From Tritrichomonas musculus (taxonomy: Eukaryota > Parabasalia > Tritrichomonadida > Tritrichomonadidae): a stretch of DNA of 64,000 nt. Below, piece by piece: positions 1 to 9,337 of the stretch. Below the pieces are notes generated by a model that saw only the letters and a list, made by a program, of their open reading frames with translations, ran no database searches and was not told the DNA's origin. How positions within the stretch are numbered: position 1 is the stretch's first letter; each line of letters begins with the position of its first letter. The DNA is taken from contig JAPFFF010000034.1 of assembly GCA_039105265.1 (NCBI GenBank), forward strand, positions 1,116,001 to 1,180,000, given 5' to 3'. The position numbers and the translations under genes were made by a program.

Positions 1-1402
1 GACGAAAAACCATCAGATGATGTTCTCCAGAAAATAATGACTGATGATGATAAACCGTTATCAGCTCAAGCATCTGCTATTTTAACATCTCTTGTTGCCG
101 GTGAATATAATACTATGATTTTAGATACTTGTGATGAAAAATATCGCAGCAAAAATGATTTGAAAGTTGGGAATAAAATAATTCTACCAATAACAAACGG
201 CCCTTACGAACCAGAAGGTCTAAATGATAATTACTATTATACTTCATTTGTTCCATTCCAAGAAGGAACTCACTTAGTTGGTAAAACTGGCTCAATATTA
301 GATCGTGATTTTGATATTATATTCAGGACAGACAGAACTGAAAATATACACGATACAATAGCTCATGTGATGGATACAGATGGTTGGTTGTTTTATTGGG
401 AAGAAGCAACAGGTGTACTTTATAATTATGTCGGAACATATCCAGTTCAAGTTTCTCTTGCTGAATTTGGTGAAGAAGATCAAATAGCATTGAAAAGTGA
501 AATTCCTGAACCTGTGGATTTGACACCATATTATACTAGTGCCCAGGCAGATGAGAAGTTCGTTGATGAAGATGAATTGGCTTATGAATTAGATAAGTAT
601 GATACCAAGGATGTGGCTGATGGGAAATATGCTTTCAAAACAGATATCCCTGAGGTACCAACAGATTTGGTTAATGAATCTGCACTGAGTACTGCATTGA
701 CAACAGCTTTGGAACCGTATGTGAAGACCCAGGACTTACCAGATATGACCACTCGCTGAAGATATCCCTGAGATACCCACAGTTCTCAAAAATAATGAAC
801 TACAATTGAATCCGAATGAAGAACCAACAGAAGAAGTTCAACAGAAATTAATGAATGATGATAAACCACTATCAGCACAAGCATCATATATATTATCATC
901 CATGTCAGTAACTAAAGCAAAGGATTTGATTAATCTTGATGAGTATGCAAAGCTTACGAACTTAGATGAGTATGTGAAGACACAAGACTTACCAGATATG
1001 ACCAATTATGCACTCACAACAGATATACCAAAAGAGTATTTCACTGATATCAGTGGAGAGATTTATATCAAAGACCCAAACAACATCCTGACATTGGGTG
1101 GAGCAAATCAGACATGTAGTGATGCACCTCTCATGGTCATTAAACCAAATCATTCTCGAAATACAAGAATATTTAGCATTGGCAATCAACTGGATAGTTC
1201 GAAGGAGAGATGGTTAGATTTCGATATTAATGTAAAAAGTGATACAGCGACCATCAAATACAATGAAATAACTGCATTGGAGATTACTCAATCAAAAGTT
1301 TGTATTATGAATGCTTATGATATGGACGGTAATGCCTATGCTAAAATCAATTCCATCACTCATTACTGTCCAATCGAAGCAGGTCAACGAATAATTGTAT
1401 AA
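1..1402 (+). pseudogene. Decayed Maverick/Polinton-type fibre-like protein gene, 5' end outside window
   Basis: The reading frame is open from the first base of the window, so the 5' end lies outside. The first frame stops at 757-759. A second frame, already open from before 752, runs to 1402 with no plausible ATG of its own. Both pieces share the segment DKPLSAQAS and a short repeat of the type YVKTQDLPDMT. The break is explained by a missing octamer: at 750/751 the first copy lacks the eight bases that occupy 1004-1011 in the parallel repeat. Chains of such short repeats with Tyr-Ala-Leu and acidic turns resemble phage-like fibre proteins that I associate with trichomonad Maverick elements; this is from family memory, not a search. 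The C-terminal ~120 residues form a separate non-repetitive tip domain. Probably inactive. A frameshifted host gene of unknown function is the alternative. Confidence 0.55.
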
Positions 1403-2068
1403 TTTTGAAAAGATTAGTAAACATTTATTGTTATATATAACATCATAGGCACGAATATGTGAAGAAAATCTTATATATTTTTTAACAAAGAGATATCTAT
1501 AATATTATTGATAAATTTTTTTTTTACCAAAAAAAGAAAAAATTGGTATAATAATTACTACAATGAGATACTAATTACGTATAACTTACTCGGGATGGAA
1601 GAAATTTTTTCTAGAGCTGCTTTTTAATAAAAATGATTTTTTTGAAATTTTCGTAAAAAAAGCGTGAGTAGCTACTCATGGTATTTTTCACCAAAGTGCA
1701 AAAAAGTTCTCGCCGATTTTTTCTGAAGTACGATACAGGGTCAATATTGACCTTAACCGTTGGGGTCAAAAGAGATTGGGGGCAAAAAATATCTCCTTTT
1801 TTTTTTTTTTTTTTTTTTTTTTTTCTTTTTTTTGGAAAATAAGTGGAAAATTTGCAAAAAACAGCTAATATATATTAAATCAAATGATAAAAGGGTACTA
1901 TTTAACTTTTTAACTTTTTCCACTTCACAAATGAGTTTTTAAAAAAAAAATTCCAAAGTAAGTTTTTCTGAAAACTCCTTTGTGAAGTGAAAAAAAGTTT
2001 AAAATGTTAAATAGACCCAAAATCTAACGAACTTTCATAAAATAATTATTATAATAAAAATAAAAATC
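1403..2068. other. Non-coding stretch with palindromes and a long T run
   Basis: No gene is seen. The block from about 1590 to 1800 is less AT-rich than its surroundings and holds two perfect 14-bp palindromes: TGAGTAGCTACTCA (1665-1678) and GGTCAATATTGACC (1739-1752). A 28-base T run follows at 1797-1824. The ORF over the T run (1760-1942) is low-complexity and rejected. The block could be the degraded end of the mobile element that carried the fibre gene, but no partner end is visible. Confidence 0.5.
1898..2014. repeat. Imperfect inverted repeat (foldback)
   Basis: Bases 1898-1940 and 1970-2014 are imperfect reverse complements around a ~29-base loop. Both arms contain the CTTCACAAA/TTTGTGAAG core and TATTTAAC/GTTAAATA outer ends. 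It lies just upstream of the decayed ankyrin gene. It may be a small foldback element or a hairpin; nothing in the sequence decides. Confidence 0.6.
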
Positions 2069-3960
2069 ATGAATTTTCAGGAATGTTTGGACATGATGAA
2101 TGACATACAGCAAAATTTTCTGATTATTCTTGAGGAAGAAGCCAAATCAGAAGAAAACCTATTAATTCTCGAAGAAAAAATTAATATTTCTAAGATAAAT
2201 GATAACCAATATTATCTTTTGTCATTACTACACTTAATTTCTAAAATTGAGAATAATTTCCATCGTTTCCCTAATTTTTTTCGACAAAATTGAAAGAAGA
2301 CATCAAAAAATATTTTTCAAATTCAGAAGTATTCAATATTTTTAGGAGCAACAAAAGGATTCTTTTATTTCTCATTGAACAACAGCTAATAATTATTGAT
2401 GAATATATCGTTAAAAAAATGACAAAGACAGACAAATACTTAAAGGCCAAATATCCACAGTATTTTCAGCCAGAAATCAAACCATTCATCAGTGAAAAAT
2501 GGTTCCCAAAAGATGATCCATCAAATTGGCAATTGATGGAAAATCAATGGGTTGAAGAGATAAAGAAAGAATTACCTGAAAATTCTTTATATGAAAAAAG
2601 AAAAGAAGGAGAAAATAACAGCCAAATCTGTGAATTGATTCGAAATGGCATGATTACAGAAATTGTTGCTTACGTTACTAGAAATGATGGTTCACTTAAC
2701 TCAAAAGTTCAGCCATCAATTTATGAAACAAATTCATTTTTACTTAAAAGACAAATTCAAAATAGACCAGATAATGAAAGATTTTTCATTGATTGAATAT
2801 GCTGTATTTTTTGGCTCAATTAACGCCATCGTTGTGGACTTTGGCCATTCATGGTCACAATTCAAAAATAATTCACTTTCTGGAAGACAATCATGTTGAA
2901 ATAAAGCCTAATTCATACGAAGAAGTCTTCTATGAATCAATCAAATGCCACCACAAAGAAATTGAAAATTACTTCATAAACAACTTCTTGCAAAAGGATG
3001 AAGAAAATTCTGAGTATACAATCGATCAATGTCTCAAATATTATAATTTCACCTTTTTGAAAAAAGAGTCTCTTAGTAAATCTTCGTTTTGCACCTTGTG
3101 CAAGTACGATTATTTATACATTTGTCGATGAACTTTTGAAATACAAAGCTATAGATGTCAATAAAAAAAGAAATTTGCAATATTATGTTAATATAGTTTC
3201 AATTGATATTATTTAATTACATTCAAAATAGAAATTTATAAGACAGCATTATATGTGGCCGTTGAAAAAGAAAACATTTAAATAGTGAAACTTTTATTAA
3301 TGAATGATAAAATTGATATCAACATGATTAATATTTTTCAAGAATGTTTTTAAAATTCAAAATCATATCTTTCAATACTATTCAAAATTATATCTTTCAA
3401 TGAAATTCAAAAGTATATCATTCAATGAAATTTTGATATAATAGTAATATATAAGACAGCATTATATTTGGCTGTTGAAAAAGAAAACATTGAAATTATG
3501 AAACTTTTGTTAACGAATGAGAAACTTGATATCAGTATGATTAATATTATAAAATTCAAAATCAAATCCTTCAATGTCATTGGAAATCATATTTTTCAAT
3601 TACATTCGTAATCATATCTTCCAATTACATTCAAAGTCGTATCTTTCAATAAAATTTAAATATAATAGTAATATATAAGACAGCATTATATTTGGCTGTT
3701 GAAAAAGAAAACATTGAAATTGTCAAACTTTTATTAACGAATGACAAGCTTGACATTAATCTTCTTAATATTTTTCTTATTTTTTTATAACATTCAAAAT
3801 CATATCTTTTAATGGAATTCAAAATCAAATCTGAAAATAAGATCTTAAAATAATATAATTTTATACGACATCATTACATGAAGCTGTGAAAAAAGGAAAG
3901 ATTGAAATTATAAAGCTTTTATTGGAACAGCCAAATGTAAAAGTGAACATTAAAGATGAA
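2069..3960 (+). pseudogene. Decayed DUF3447/ankyrin-repeat protein gene
   Basis: A start at 2069 opens a frame that stops at 2293, continues one base back in a second frame to 2796, and then needs further shifts to 2899 and 3131. The pieces read in order as a trichomonad DUF3447 protein: a helical N-terminus, then SLIEYAVFFGSI, LAIHGHNSKIIHFLEDNHV and YESIKCHHKEI, which match the DUF3447 pattern I know. Downstream, 3240-3960 holds four decayed ankyrin units whose core reads TALYLAVEKENIEI(M/V)KLLL. The units are interrupted by stops and separated by short repeated blocks with CATATCTTTCAAT. Intact relatives are probably cytoplasmic scaffold proteins of unknown partner. At least three frame breaks plus internal stops make this copy non-functional. 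Confidence 0.8.
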
Positions 3961-4951
3961 ATTTTTATTAAATCCAAATGAAATCAATAATTTATACTTT
4001 AATGATTTTTTATAGAGAAAGCCTATCGATCTAACTGAAGATCCAAAAAACAAGAATTGTTTCCAAGCTAAACAATCTACCTAATTTATTAATAAAAAAA
4101 TGCAATGTGTCCAGCTACCTCATAATAACTTTTTTCAAAAACTCAGTAAAACCTTTGAAAAAGTTCATAATGTAGGAAGTCATGAGATGTAGAAGAGTTT
4201 TCTCCTATCATATTGCTTCGTTCTTTCAATTTTATGAGGTCTTTTAATTTTAAAAGAATTATATTTGAGGATGATAAATAAAACGATGTTGGTATGAAAT
4301 GACCATAACACTATTCAAAAAAGAAAACTTTTTGATGAATGAAATAAAAAAATTTGAGACTCGCTCTCAATTTCGTTTTATTTGCTAGCGTTTTGAAGAA
4401 AAAAGCACTCAAAAAGGAGGAAAAACCGTAATGGAGGAACTTCATTGATTTCTTCTAACATTTGAAATTCTATTACTTTTCTTGACCTTTTAATATCTTT
4501 TTCATTGCAGGCATTTTTTTCTTCTTTATCATTGTTATTTATATTATTTACAGTATGGAAATCATTTGGAGTGCTTTTAGAATATTAAAAATTAAAATTA
4601 AAATCTTTTAGTTCGTGCCAAAAAGGGAGCCACATTAATAAAAATGTTTATCGTTTCTATATTTTGAATCATTGTATCTTTTTTAATTCAATTTAAGTTT
4701 TTTGTATTTTTTTGATCATTTATGATCGTCTTCATTCTTTTTTTTTAGATGACATTCACAGACTCTCTTTCAATTGTTTTCTCATTCTTCTTTTCAATTA
4801 CATTGGTATTCTCGATCATAATCATTTTCTTAATCATTAATATTCTTCTAAGCAGTTTTTGACGCATAAGTGTCTCCACCTAATCATTGTTCTTACAAAA
4901 AAATCTAATAAAAAATTATCAGTTGTAATCAATTTCATTGTAATATTATGG
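3961..4951. other. Non-coding stretch left of the inverted duplication
   Basis: No gene is seen. 3990-4150 may hold further decayed ankyrin tail. 4195-4258 resembles the end of the Merlin element found at 18597 (see separate entry). The remainder is AT-rich low-complexity DNA. Confidence 0.5.
4195..4258 (+). mobile_element. Solo fragment similar to a Merlin-element terminus
   Basis: The block CTCCTATCATATTGCTTCG, followed by a match through TTCTTTCAATTTTATGAGG to TTTAAAAGAA, closely parallels the first ~65 bases of the Merlin element (18600-18662: CTCTCCCATTATATTGCTTC and onward). No matching inverted end or transposase lies nearby. It therefore reads as a decayed relic or solo end of the same family. 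Confidence 0.6.
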
Positions 4952-5094
4952 ATAATTATCAAAATGATTCATCCAATGCAATAATGATTGTCATAATTAA
5001 CTTTATAAATAAATTTCAAAAAAGTGATGTGAATGCTTGTTTATCTATATCTATATTTATAACGTAAATAAAAATATACTTAAATATTTTGTAT

Positions 5095-6450
5095 TTAAAT
5101 GAGTTGAATTCTGAATGTTTGCCTTGCTTTGAGAGTCTTGCTTGGTGGCATCATAACGAATGGTTCCTCACCACCAACATATGTGACAACGTGGCCGTTC
5201 TGCTGTGCATAAATCATCCCATTCTTGTAGACAAAGTGCTGGTTGTGTCTGCCGTGGAATGGGAAGATGTAGAACGGCGTTCCCGCTGGCGGATCTTGGC
5301 TGAATTCATCGGCGACGTCCCAGACCATTCCTCGCTGGACAATCGAGTCGATGACCGTGCTCCACCTGTCTTCGCCAAACACAAATTGCTGGCTCGCATC
5401 CTTCTTGATGTCTGGCTTTTCCACGCCGAGCTTCCTTCCGGACGGATTCAAGAACGGCTCCTCGACGTTCTTCACTGCGAGCGCGAGTTCGACATCTTCG
5501 CCAAAGCTGACCTGCTCCTTGAGTGGGTTGATTCTCTGGCCGTTTTTGTAATCCGTTTCTTTCAATTTCATGATCAGGCCAAACCTCTTTCCTGCGTAGT
5601 TCTTGTTGCTCCCTTCTTCTCTGTGTGGCACAAATTCGTCGTCGAGAATCAGCGTCCGTGACTTCGATATTGTCCGCTGCGATGGCTGGCGCCTCTCGAT
5701 CGCAATCTTGATCACTGACAGCTGCGTCAGCAGCGCTTTGTCGTCGATTTTTGCGCTCTGGAGTTCGCTTAGCTCAAACAGGAGCGGAACGTTGAGCTCT
5801 TTCATCGCCTGAGAGGCAACTTTCGAGCTCGTTTCTGCGTCTTTTGGATCCAGCGTGAAGTAGTTGACCCTCTCCGGGAAGAAGGAGTCGAGGAGCGCGC
5901 ACAGCGCCAGGCTCAGCGGCTGGAATTCGGCGACGCCCGGGTAGCCCTCGATGCGGTCGAGCGCCCACTGCATCAGCGCCTGCTTGTAGTGCCTCTGGGC
6001 GACGCAGTGCGAAACTTTCGATTTCGATGAGAATCTGGAGCTGTCGTTGGCTTTGCTGCAGTCGTTGCTGAAGCGAACCGATTTGTCGATTGAGTAATGG
6101 AGAATGATCGTCCAGAGGAGACCAAGAATGAACTTCTCTTTGCTTTCGGTCACTTCTTTGCCCGTGATTCCGTTGAGGTGGACGCCGTCCTTCGTGAACA
6201 TCTCAATTGCCAAATCACTATTGTGAACCATATCTTCGGTTCCCTTTGGTTGAAGTTCCCAGTCACGTGGTGCCAATTTGCAGACAAGAACTTCTGAAAG
6301 TTCAACTAATATAACTCCATCTTTGAGGTCTTTCGTGATATCCTTGATGGTGACGTCTAATCTGTTGTTGGACAAGGCACATTTTACCCATTTAGAGAAA
6401 ACCTTGATTTGCTGTGGAATACATTCTGTATTTCTGTGTTCTGTATTCAT
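5095..6450 (-). CDS. Calponin-homology (CH) domain protein, copy 1
   Basis: This 451-aa protein is likely an actin-binding cytoskeletal protein. Residues ~10-115 look like a CH domain, with FSKWVKCAL and then DLKDGVILVELSEVL, the DG-x-x-L core of CH domains. Residues ~155-255 look like a second, more divergent CH unit (ALMQWAL, LALCALLDSFFP). The C-terminal ~190 residues are rich in beta strands. Their last part (PFYIFPFHGRHNQHFVYKNG onward, then VVTYVGGEEPFVMMPP) suggests a beta-trefoil-like fold; that is inference. No signal peptide or membrane segment is seen. Codon use is strikingly G/C-rich, most strongly at 5860-6010, unlike all neighbours, which suggests high expression. The start follows a TCATTTTTTA initiator 20 bases upstream. 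The gene is intact and duplicated at 28883-30238. Confidence 0.85.
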   Translation of the reverse strand: MNTEHRNTECIPQQIKVFSKWVKCALSNNRLDVTIKDITKDLKDGVILVELSEVLVCKLAPRDWELQPKGTEDMVHNSDLAIEMFTKDGVHLNGITGKEVTESKEKFILGLLWTIILHYSIDKSVRFSNDCSKANDSSRFSSKSKVSHCVAQRHYKQALMQWALDRIEGYPGVAEFQPLSLALCALLDSFFPERVNYFTLDPKDAETSSKVASQAMKELNVPLLFELSELQSAKIDDKALLTQLSVIKIAIERRQPSQRTISKSRTLILDDEFVPHREEGSNKNYAGKRFGLIMKLKETDYKNGQRINPLKEQVSFGEDVELALAVKNVEEPFLNPSGRKLGVEKPDIKKDASQQFVFGEDRWSTVIDSIVQRGMVWDVADEFSQDPPAGTPFYIFPFHGRHNQHFVYKNGMIYAQQNGHVVTYVGGEEPFVMMPPSKTLKARQTFRIQLI

Positions 6451-6460
6451 TGGTTTTTAT

Positions 6461-6472
6461 TTTAAAAAATGA
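6461..6472 (-). promoter_or_regulatory. Trichomonad-type initiator (Inr) of CH gene copy 1
   Basis: On the minus strand TCATTTTTTAAA begins at 6472, about 20 bases before the ATG at 6450. It fits the TCA(+1)-pyrimidine-T/A initiator known from Trichomonas. The same motif precedes copy 2. Confidence 0.6.
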
Positions 6473-7154
6473 TATGAAGGAAATACGAATTCATTGTTTT
6501 TCAAAGAAAAAGAATTGTTTATAATTTGGTCAATTTATTTGAATTCAATTGAATATTTTATTTATTATTCAATGCTGCTTTTTTTTACCTTCTGAAAATT
6601 ATGTTTTTTCAGAAAATTAATTCAAATAATTCTTAGCATAAACTTTATTTAATAAAAATCATAAAAGCATTATCTCCTAACTCAATAAGAAATATTATTA
6701 GTGTTAAATTCAAAATATTAACTCGGATATTAAATTAAAACTATATAATCTTGAACAAAAAAATAAAAATCCAACAAATCTCAATTTGATCAAAATCATT
6801 GACACATCTTTTTTATATGTAATTATATTCAATATATTTTCAGTTTCTTATATAATTACAAAACTATGGTTTTAATCATATATTCGTCTTTAAAATAATT
6901 AATGATTATTTTGCTCTTTTTTAAAAATATTAGAAATAAACAGAATAAATTAAGATTATTCGTTTTATCATTTATTGAATATCATATATTAAACAGAATT
7001 AATCGAGAATCTAATATAAATGCAATTGATTAAGTTACTTGAAATACAGAGTTATTCAAAATTAGAGAAGTAATGCATGAACTCTCAAAATTAAAAAAAA
7101 AATCATTCGTGTTCCAGCAACTCTATACTTAAAATGCAAATAAAATCAAAAAAA
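6473..7154. other. Non-coding spacer between the CH gene and tRNA-Ala (left arm)
   Basis: No gene is seen. The spacer holds the two uninterrupted sites that correspond to the transposon insertions on the right arm: near 6795-6803 (Kolobok-like, TTAA) and near 7080-7091 (Merlin, AATTTTGA in the opposite strand). Confidence 0.7.
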
Positions 7155-7226
7155 TGGATGATAGGGGAGTTGAACCCCTGGCCTCCACTATGCTAAAGTG
7201 GCGCTCTACCACTGAGCTAATCACCC
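7155..7226 (-). tRNA. tRNA-Ala (anticodon AGC), copy 1
   Basis: The 72-base sequence folds as a full cloverleaf. It has a GGGTGAT/ATCATCC acceptor stem, a D arm TAGCTCAGTGGTAGAGCG, a CCACT/AGTGG anticodon stem with loop TTAGCAT (anticodon AGC), and an AGGGG-TTCAACT-CCCCT T arm. The acceptor has the G3:U70 wobble pair that defines alanine identity. No CCA is encoded. A run of T follows on the minus strand and serves as Pol III terminator. Confidence 0.97.
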
Positions 7227-7428
7227 TTCTTGTATAAATCCTTATTTCATTCTTTCTTTCTTTTTTAACATGAATGATGCATTATCATTATATAAAAAAT
7301 TTTGAAAATTAAATATTTTCAAAAATAAAACAATAAAAAGTAGAAATTGAGTTTTGGTTGTTTATTTAGTCTGAAATAATTGTGATAATATATATCATAA
7401 ATATATCGACATATATTATTCTGTTATT

Positions 7429-8493
7429 TCAATTGACTATCTTTTTTCCTGAAGTTTTTATCTTCATTTTTTTAGTCATATTTTTCCCGCTGCCAATAAT
7501 TTTTTCTGCTTTTTTATTTGCTTTCGCTTTCGCTTTCGCTGCATTCTTTTTTTCGGAAGTAGAAGCAGCACTTGCAATTTCAGCTGGAGCAGAAGCGTAT
7601 TTTTCATCTTCTTTCATTTCGTTAACAATTTTTCCCAGATTTACATGATCGGCACTTCGGTCGATTTTAATAGCTAAAAAATTGAAACCAGGAATGAAAA
7701 GAAAATATTTGATTACTGGCGCTGAAAAAACTTTCGTTATGACTACCAAAATGAAATGTGAAGTTTTATGATTTAGCTTATGCATGAACCTTCTCTGTGC
7801 AGGACTGATGCTGTTACCTCTTGTTGGATCATTCGTGGATTTAACCTCGAAGTAATATTTATGCTTCTTAGAATCTTCTGCATATAAATCATAATGTTCA
7901 CCATCTTCTTCAATGAAATATTGATTGCCGTTGTTTAATGTTACGGATGGAAGATTTCGGTTTTGGGATAATCCATTCCATTCGATTTTGGTAAAACAGC
8001 GCATTTTAGCAATATCTTCATATGTAAGACCTTCACCATGATAACCAACCAAGAATCCTGGATCTTTTTCTCTGTTTTGGATTTTTCTTGATTTGTTTGT
8101 TGTTAAGTTATTATTTTTTAAATCTTCTTCGTCTGATGATGAAGATAAAGATGATGACTCTGATGTATTTGGTTGGATAACTGTAACTGTGCTGTTTGTC
8201 TTCGTGTTTTGTTTCTTTTTAGTAGTTTGATTATTTCCTTTTGATTTGTTTGATTTCGGCGTTTTTTGTTTTTTTCTAGAAGGAAAAATTTCATTGGTTG
8301 GCAGTAATCCTTTGATTAATCGTTCAATCATGTCTAGTTTATTGAGTATGATCGAATTTTGCTTTTCTATTTCTTTAAGATTTTCAGAATCTGTGGATAA
8401 AGTATTAAGTATTGAATCAAATTGGCTAATATAATCATCAAAAGAATTATCTCGCTTTCTTATTCCTTTTGCGGTATTTGGTTTGGTAATCAT
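7429..8493 (-). CDS. Lys-rich protein with PD-(D/E)XK (DUF3883-like) nuclease motif, copy 1
   Basis: This 354-aa protein has an N-terminal helical, possibly coiled-coil part (~20-65), then a Lys/Ser/Glu-rich linker (~70-135) with a polySer-acidic patch. A folded domain follows (~145-280). The C-terminus (~300-354) is Ala/Lys-rich (AKAKAKANKKAEK) and could bind DNA or act as a nuclear signal. In the domain, YDLY (Asp ~202), YYFEVKST (Glu 216, Lys 218) and SPAQRRF (Gln ~233) are spaced like the D...ExK...Q core of restriction-like nucleases and most resemble DUF3883/NO VEIN-type domains. That is inference from spacing and predicted strands, not a search. No transposon ends flank it directly. 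It lies 200 bases from tRNA-Ala. Function unknown; nucleic-acid cleavage or binding is the best guess. Confidence 0.65.
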   Translation of the reverse strand: MITKPNTAKGIRKRDNSFDDYISQFDSILNTLSTDSENLKEIEKQNSIILNKLDMIERLIKGLLPTNEIFPSRKKQKTPKSNKSKGNNQTTKKKQNTKTNSTVTVIQPNTSESSSLSSSSDEEDLKNNNLTTNKSRKIQNREKDPGFLVGYHGEGLTYEDIAKMRCFTKIEWNGLSQNRNLPSVTLNNGNQYFIEEDGEHYDLYAEDSKKHKYYFEVKSTNDPTRGNSISPAQRRFMHKLNHKTSHFILVVITKVFSAPVIKYFLFIPGFNFLAIKIDRSADHVNLGKIVNEMKEDEKYASAPAEIASAASTSEKKNAAKAKAKANKKAEKIIGSGKNMTKKMKIKTSGKKIVN

Positions 8494-9337
8494 ATTAAAA
8501 ATTGATATGATAAAGATTTATTAATTCTAAAATTTTCAAAATTTTAAATATAAAATTTTACATCTAAAATTTTGACTTTGGATTAACGGTCATTTTTAAC
8601 GTATGTCTGTTTCAAAAAATTCATACAAATCATAAGTTAGAATTATTATATAAAATCACTCAAAACACTATTTACCCAAAAAGTGAAACCAAATTGTTTA
8701 GCAGAGATAAAAGAATCATGAAATGAAATAACCTGAACAAACCAATTTAACCTGTGATAATTGTGACAATATATATCATAAATATATCAAAATACATTAT
8801 TCTGTTATTAAAAAGTTACATTGGTTCACAACTAGTTTTAATAGAATGAATTTGAGAGGCTTGCACTTTCCGATTATCAAGGAAATGTGTCAGAATTGAA
8901 TGAACACTGAATGAAGTAACACTAAAGAAAGCATCTTGTTGCAAAATGAAATTTCAAATCACAAAATAACACAGAAATGAATTGATGATGCTTCCAAAGT
9001 CCTATTTGTGCAAAATTGACATCGACTCAGTTGAAAAAAAGTAACCAAAATGAATTGTAAAACTGAATTTTGGAAAAAGTTTTAATATTTGGATATGAAG
9101 TTTTGCTATTTCAATAATATCACCACCATCTTCAATTGCAGGGGAAAGAATTTGAATATTTTCATGAAGATAGTTTACTTCTTTTGATTGAACAGAAATT
9201 GTTTCCAATCCACCAACAATCTGTTTTGTTAATACAAATAATGAAAATATTCCTAACAATTAAGAAAATGAAATGAAAATAAAAAAAAAAACTTATTTTT
9301 TCTAAATATTTTATTTGAAACAAAATGGGCTTTTCGG
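8494..9337. other. Non-coding stretch at the inner end of the left arm
   Basis: Arm similarity ends near 8757. At 8757-8817 a ~60-base block repeats the 3' flank of the 354-aa gene (7375-7430: AATATATATCATAAATATAT and neighbours). A short minus-strand ORF at 9002-9259 (85 codons) has no recognisable motif and no good start context, so it is not called as a gene. Confidence 0.5.

Larger units (their letters stand above)
4952..8757 (-). repeat. Left arm of a large inverted duplication (uninterrupted)
   Basis: This 3.8-kb block is the reverse complement of three blocks on the right: 28531-30385, 24804-25097 and 16917-18596. It carries the CH-domain gene, tRNA-Ala and the 354-aa gene in the same relative order. 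The encoded proteins differ from the right copies at only four of 451 and six of 354 positions. Non-coding parts are also alignable but show more differences, for example around 6800-6870. The arm lacks both transposons present on the right, so it preserves the two empty sites. Confidence 0.93.

Noticed and set aside
5089-5661. 190-codon ORF opposite the CH gene (and its twin at 29672-30244)
   Set aside because: It is a shadow of the G/C-rich CH gene on the other strand; the intact CH domains and initiator support the minus/plus gene instead.
7382-7648. 88-codon ORF opposite the 354-aa gene (and 18033-18299)
   Set aside because: It is the antisense of the Ala/Lys-rich tail and gives Phe/Ala repeats only.
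9002-9259. 85-codon minus-strand ORF
   Set aside because: It is protein-like in part but has no motif, no promoter and no neighbour support; it was left as possible relic only.
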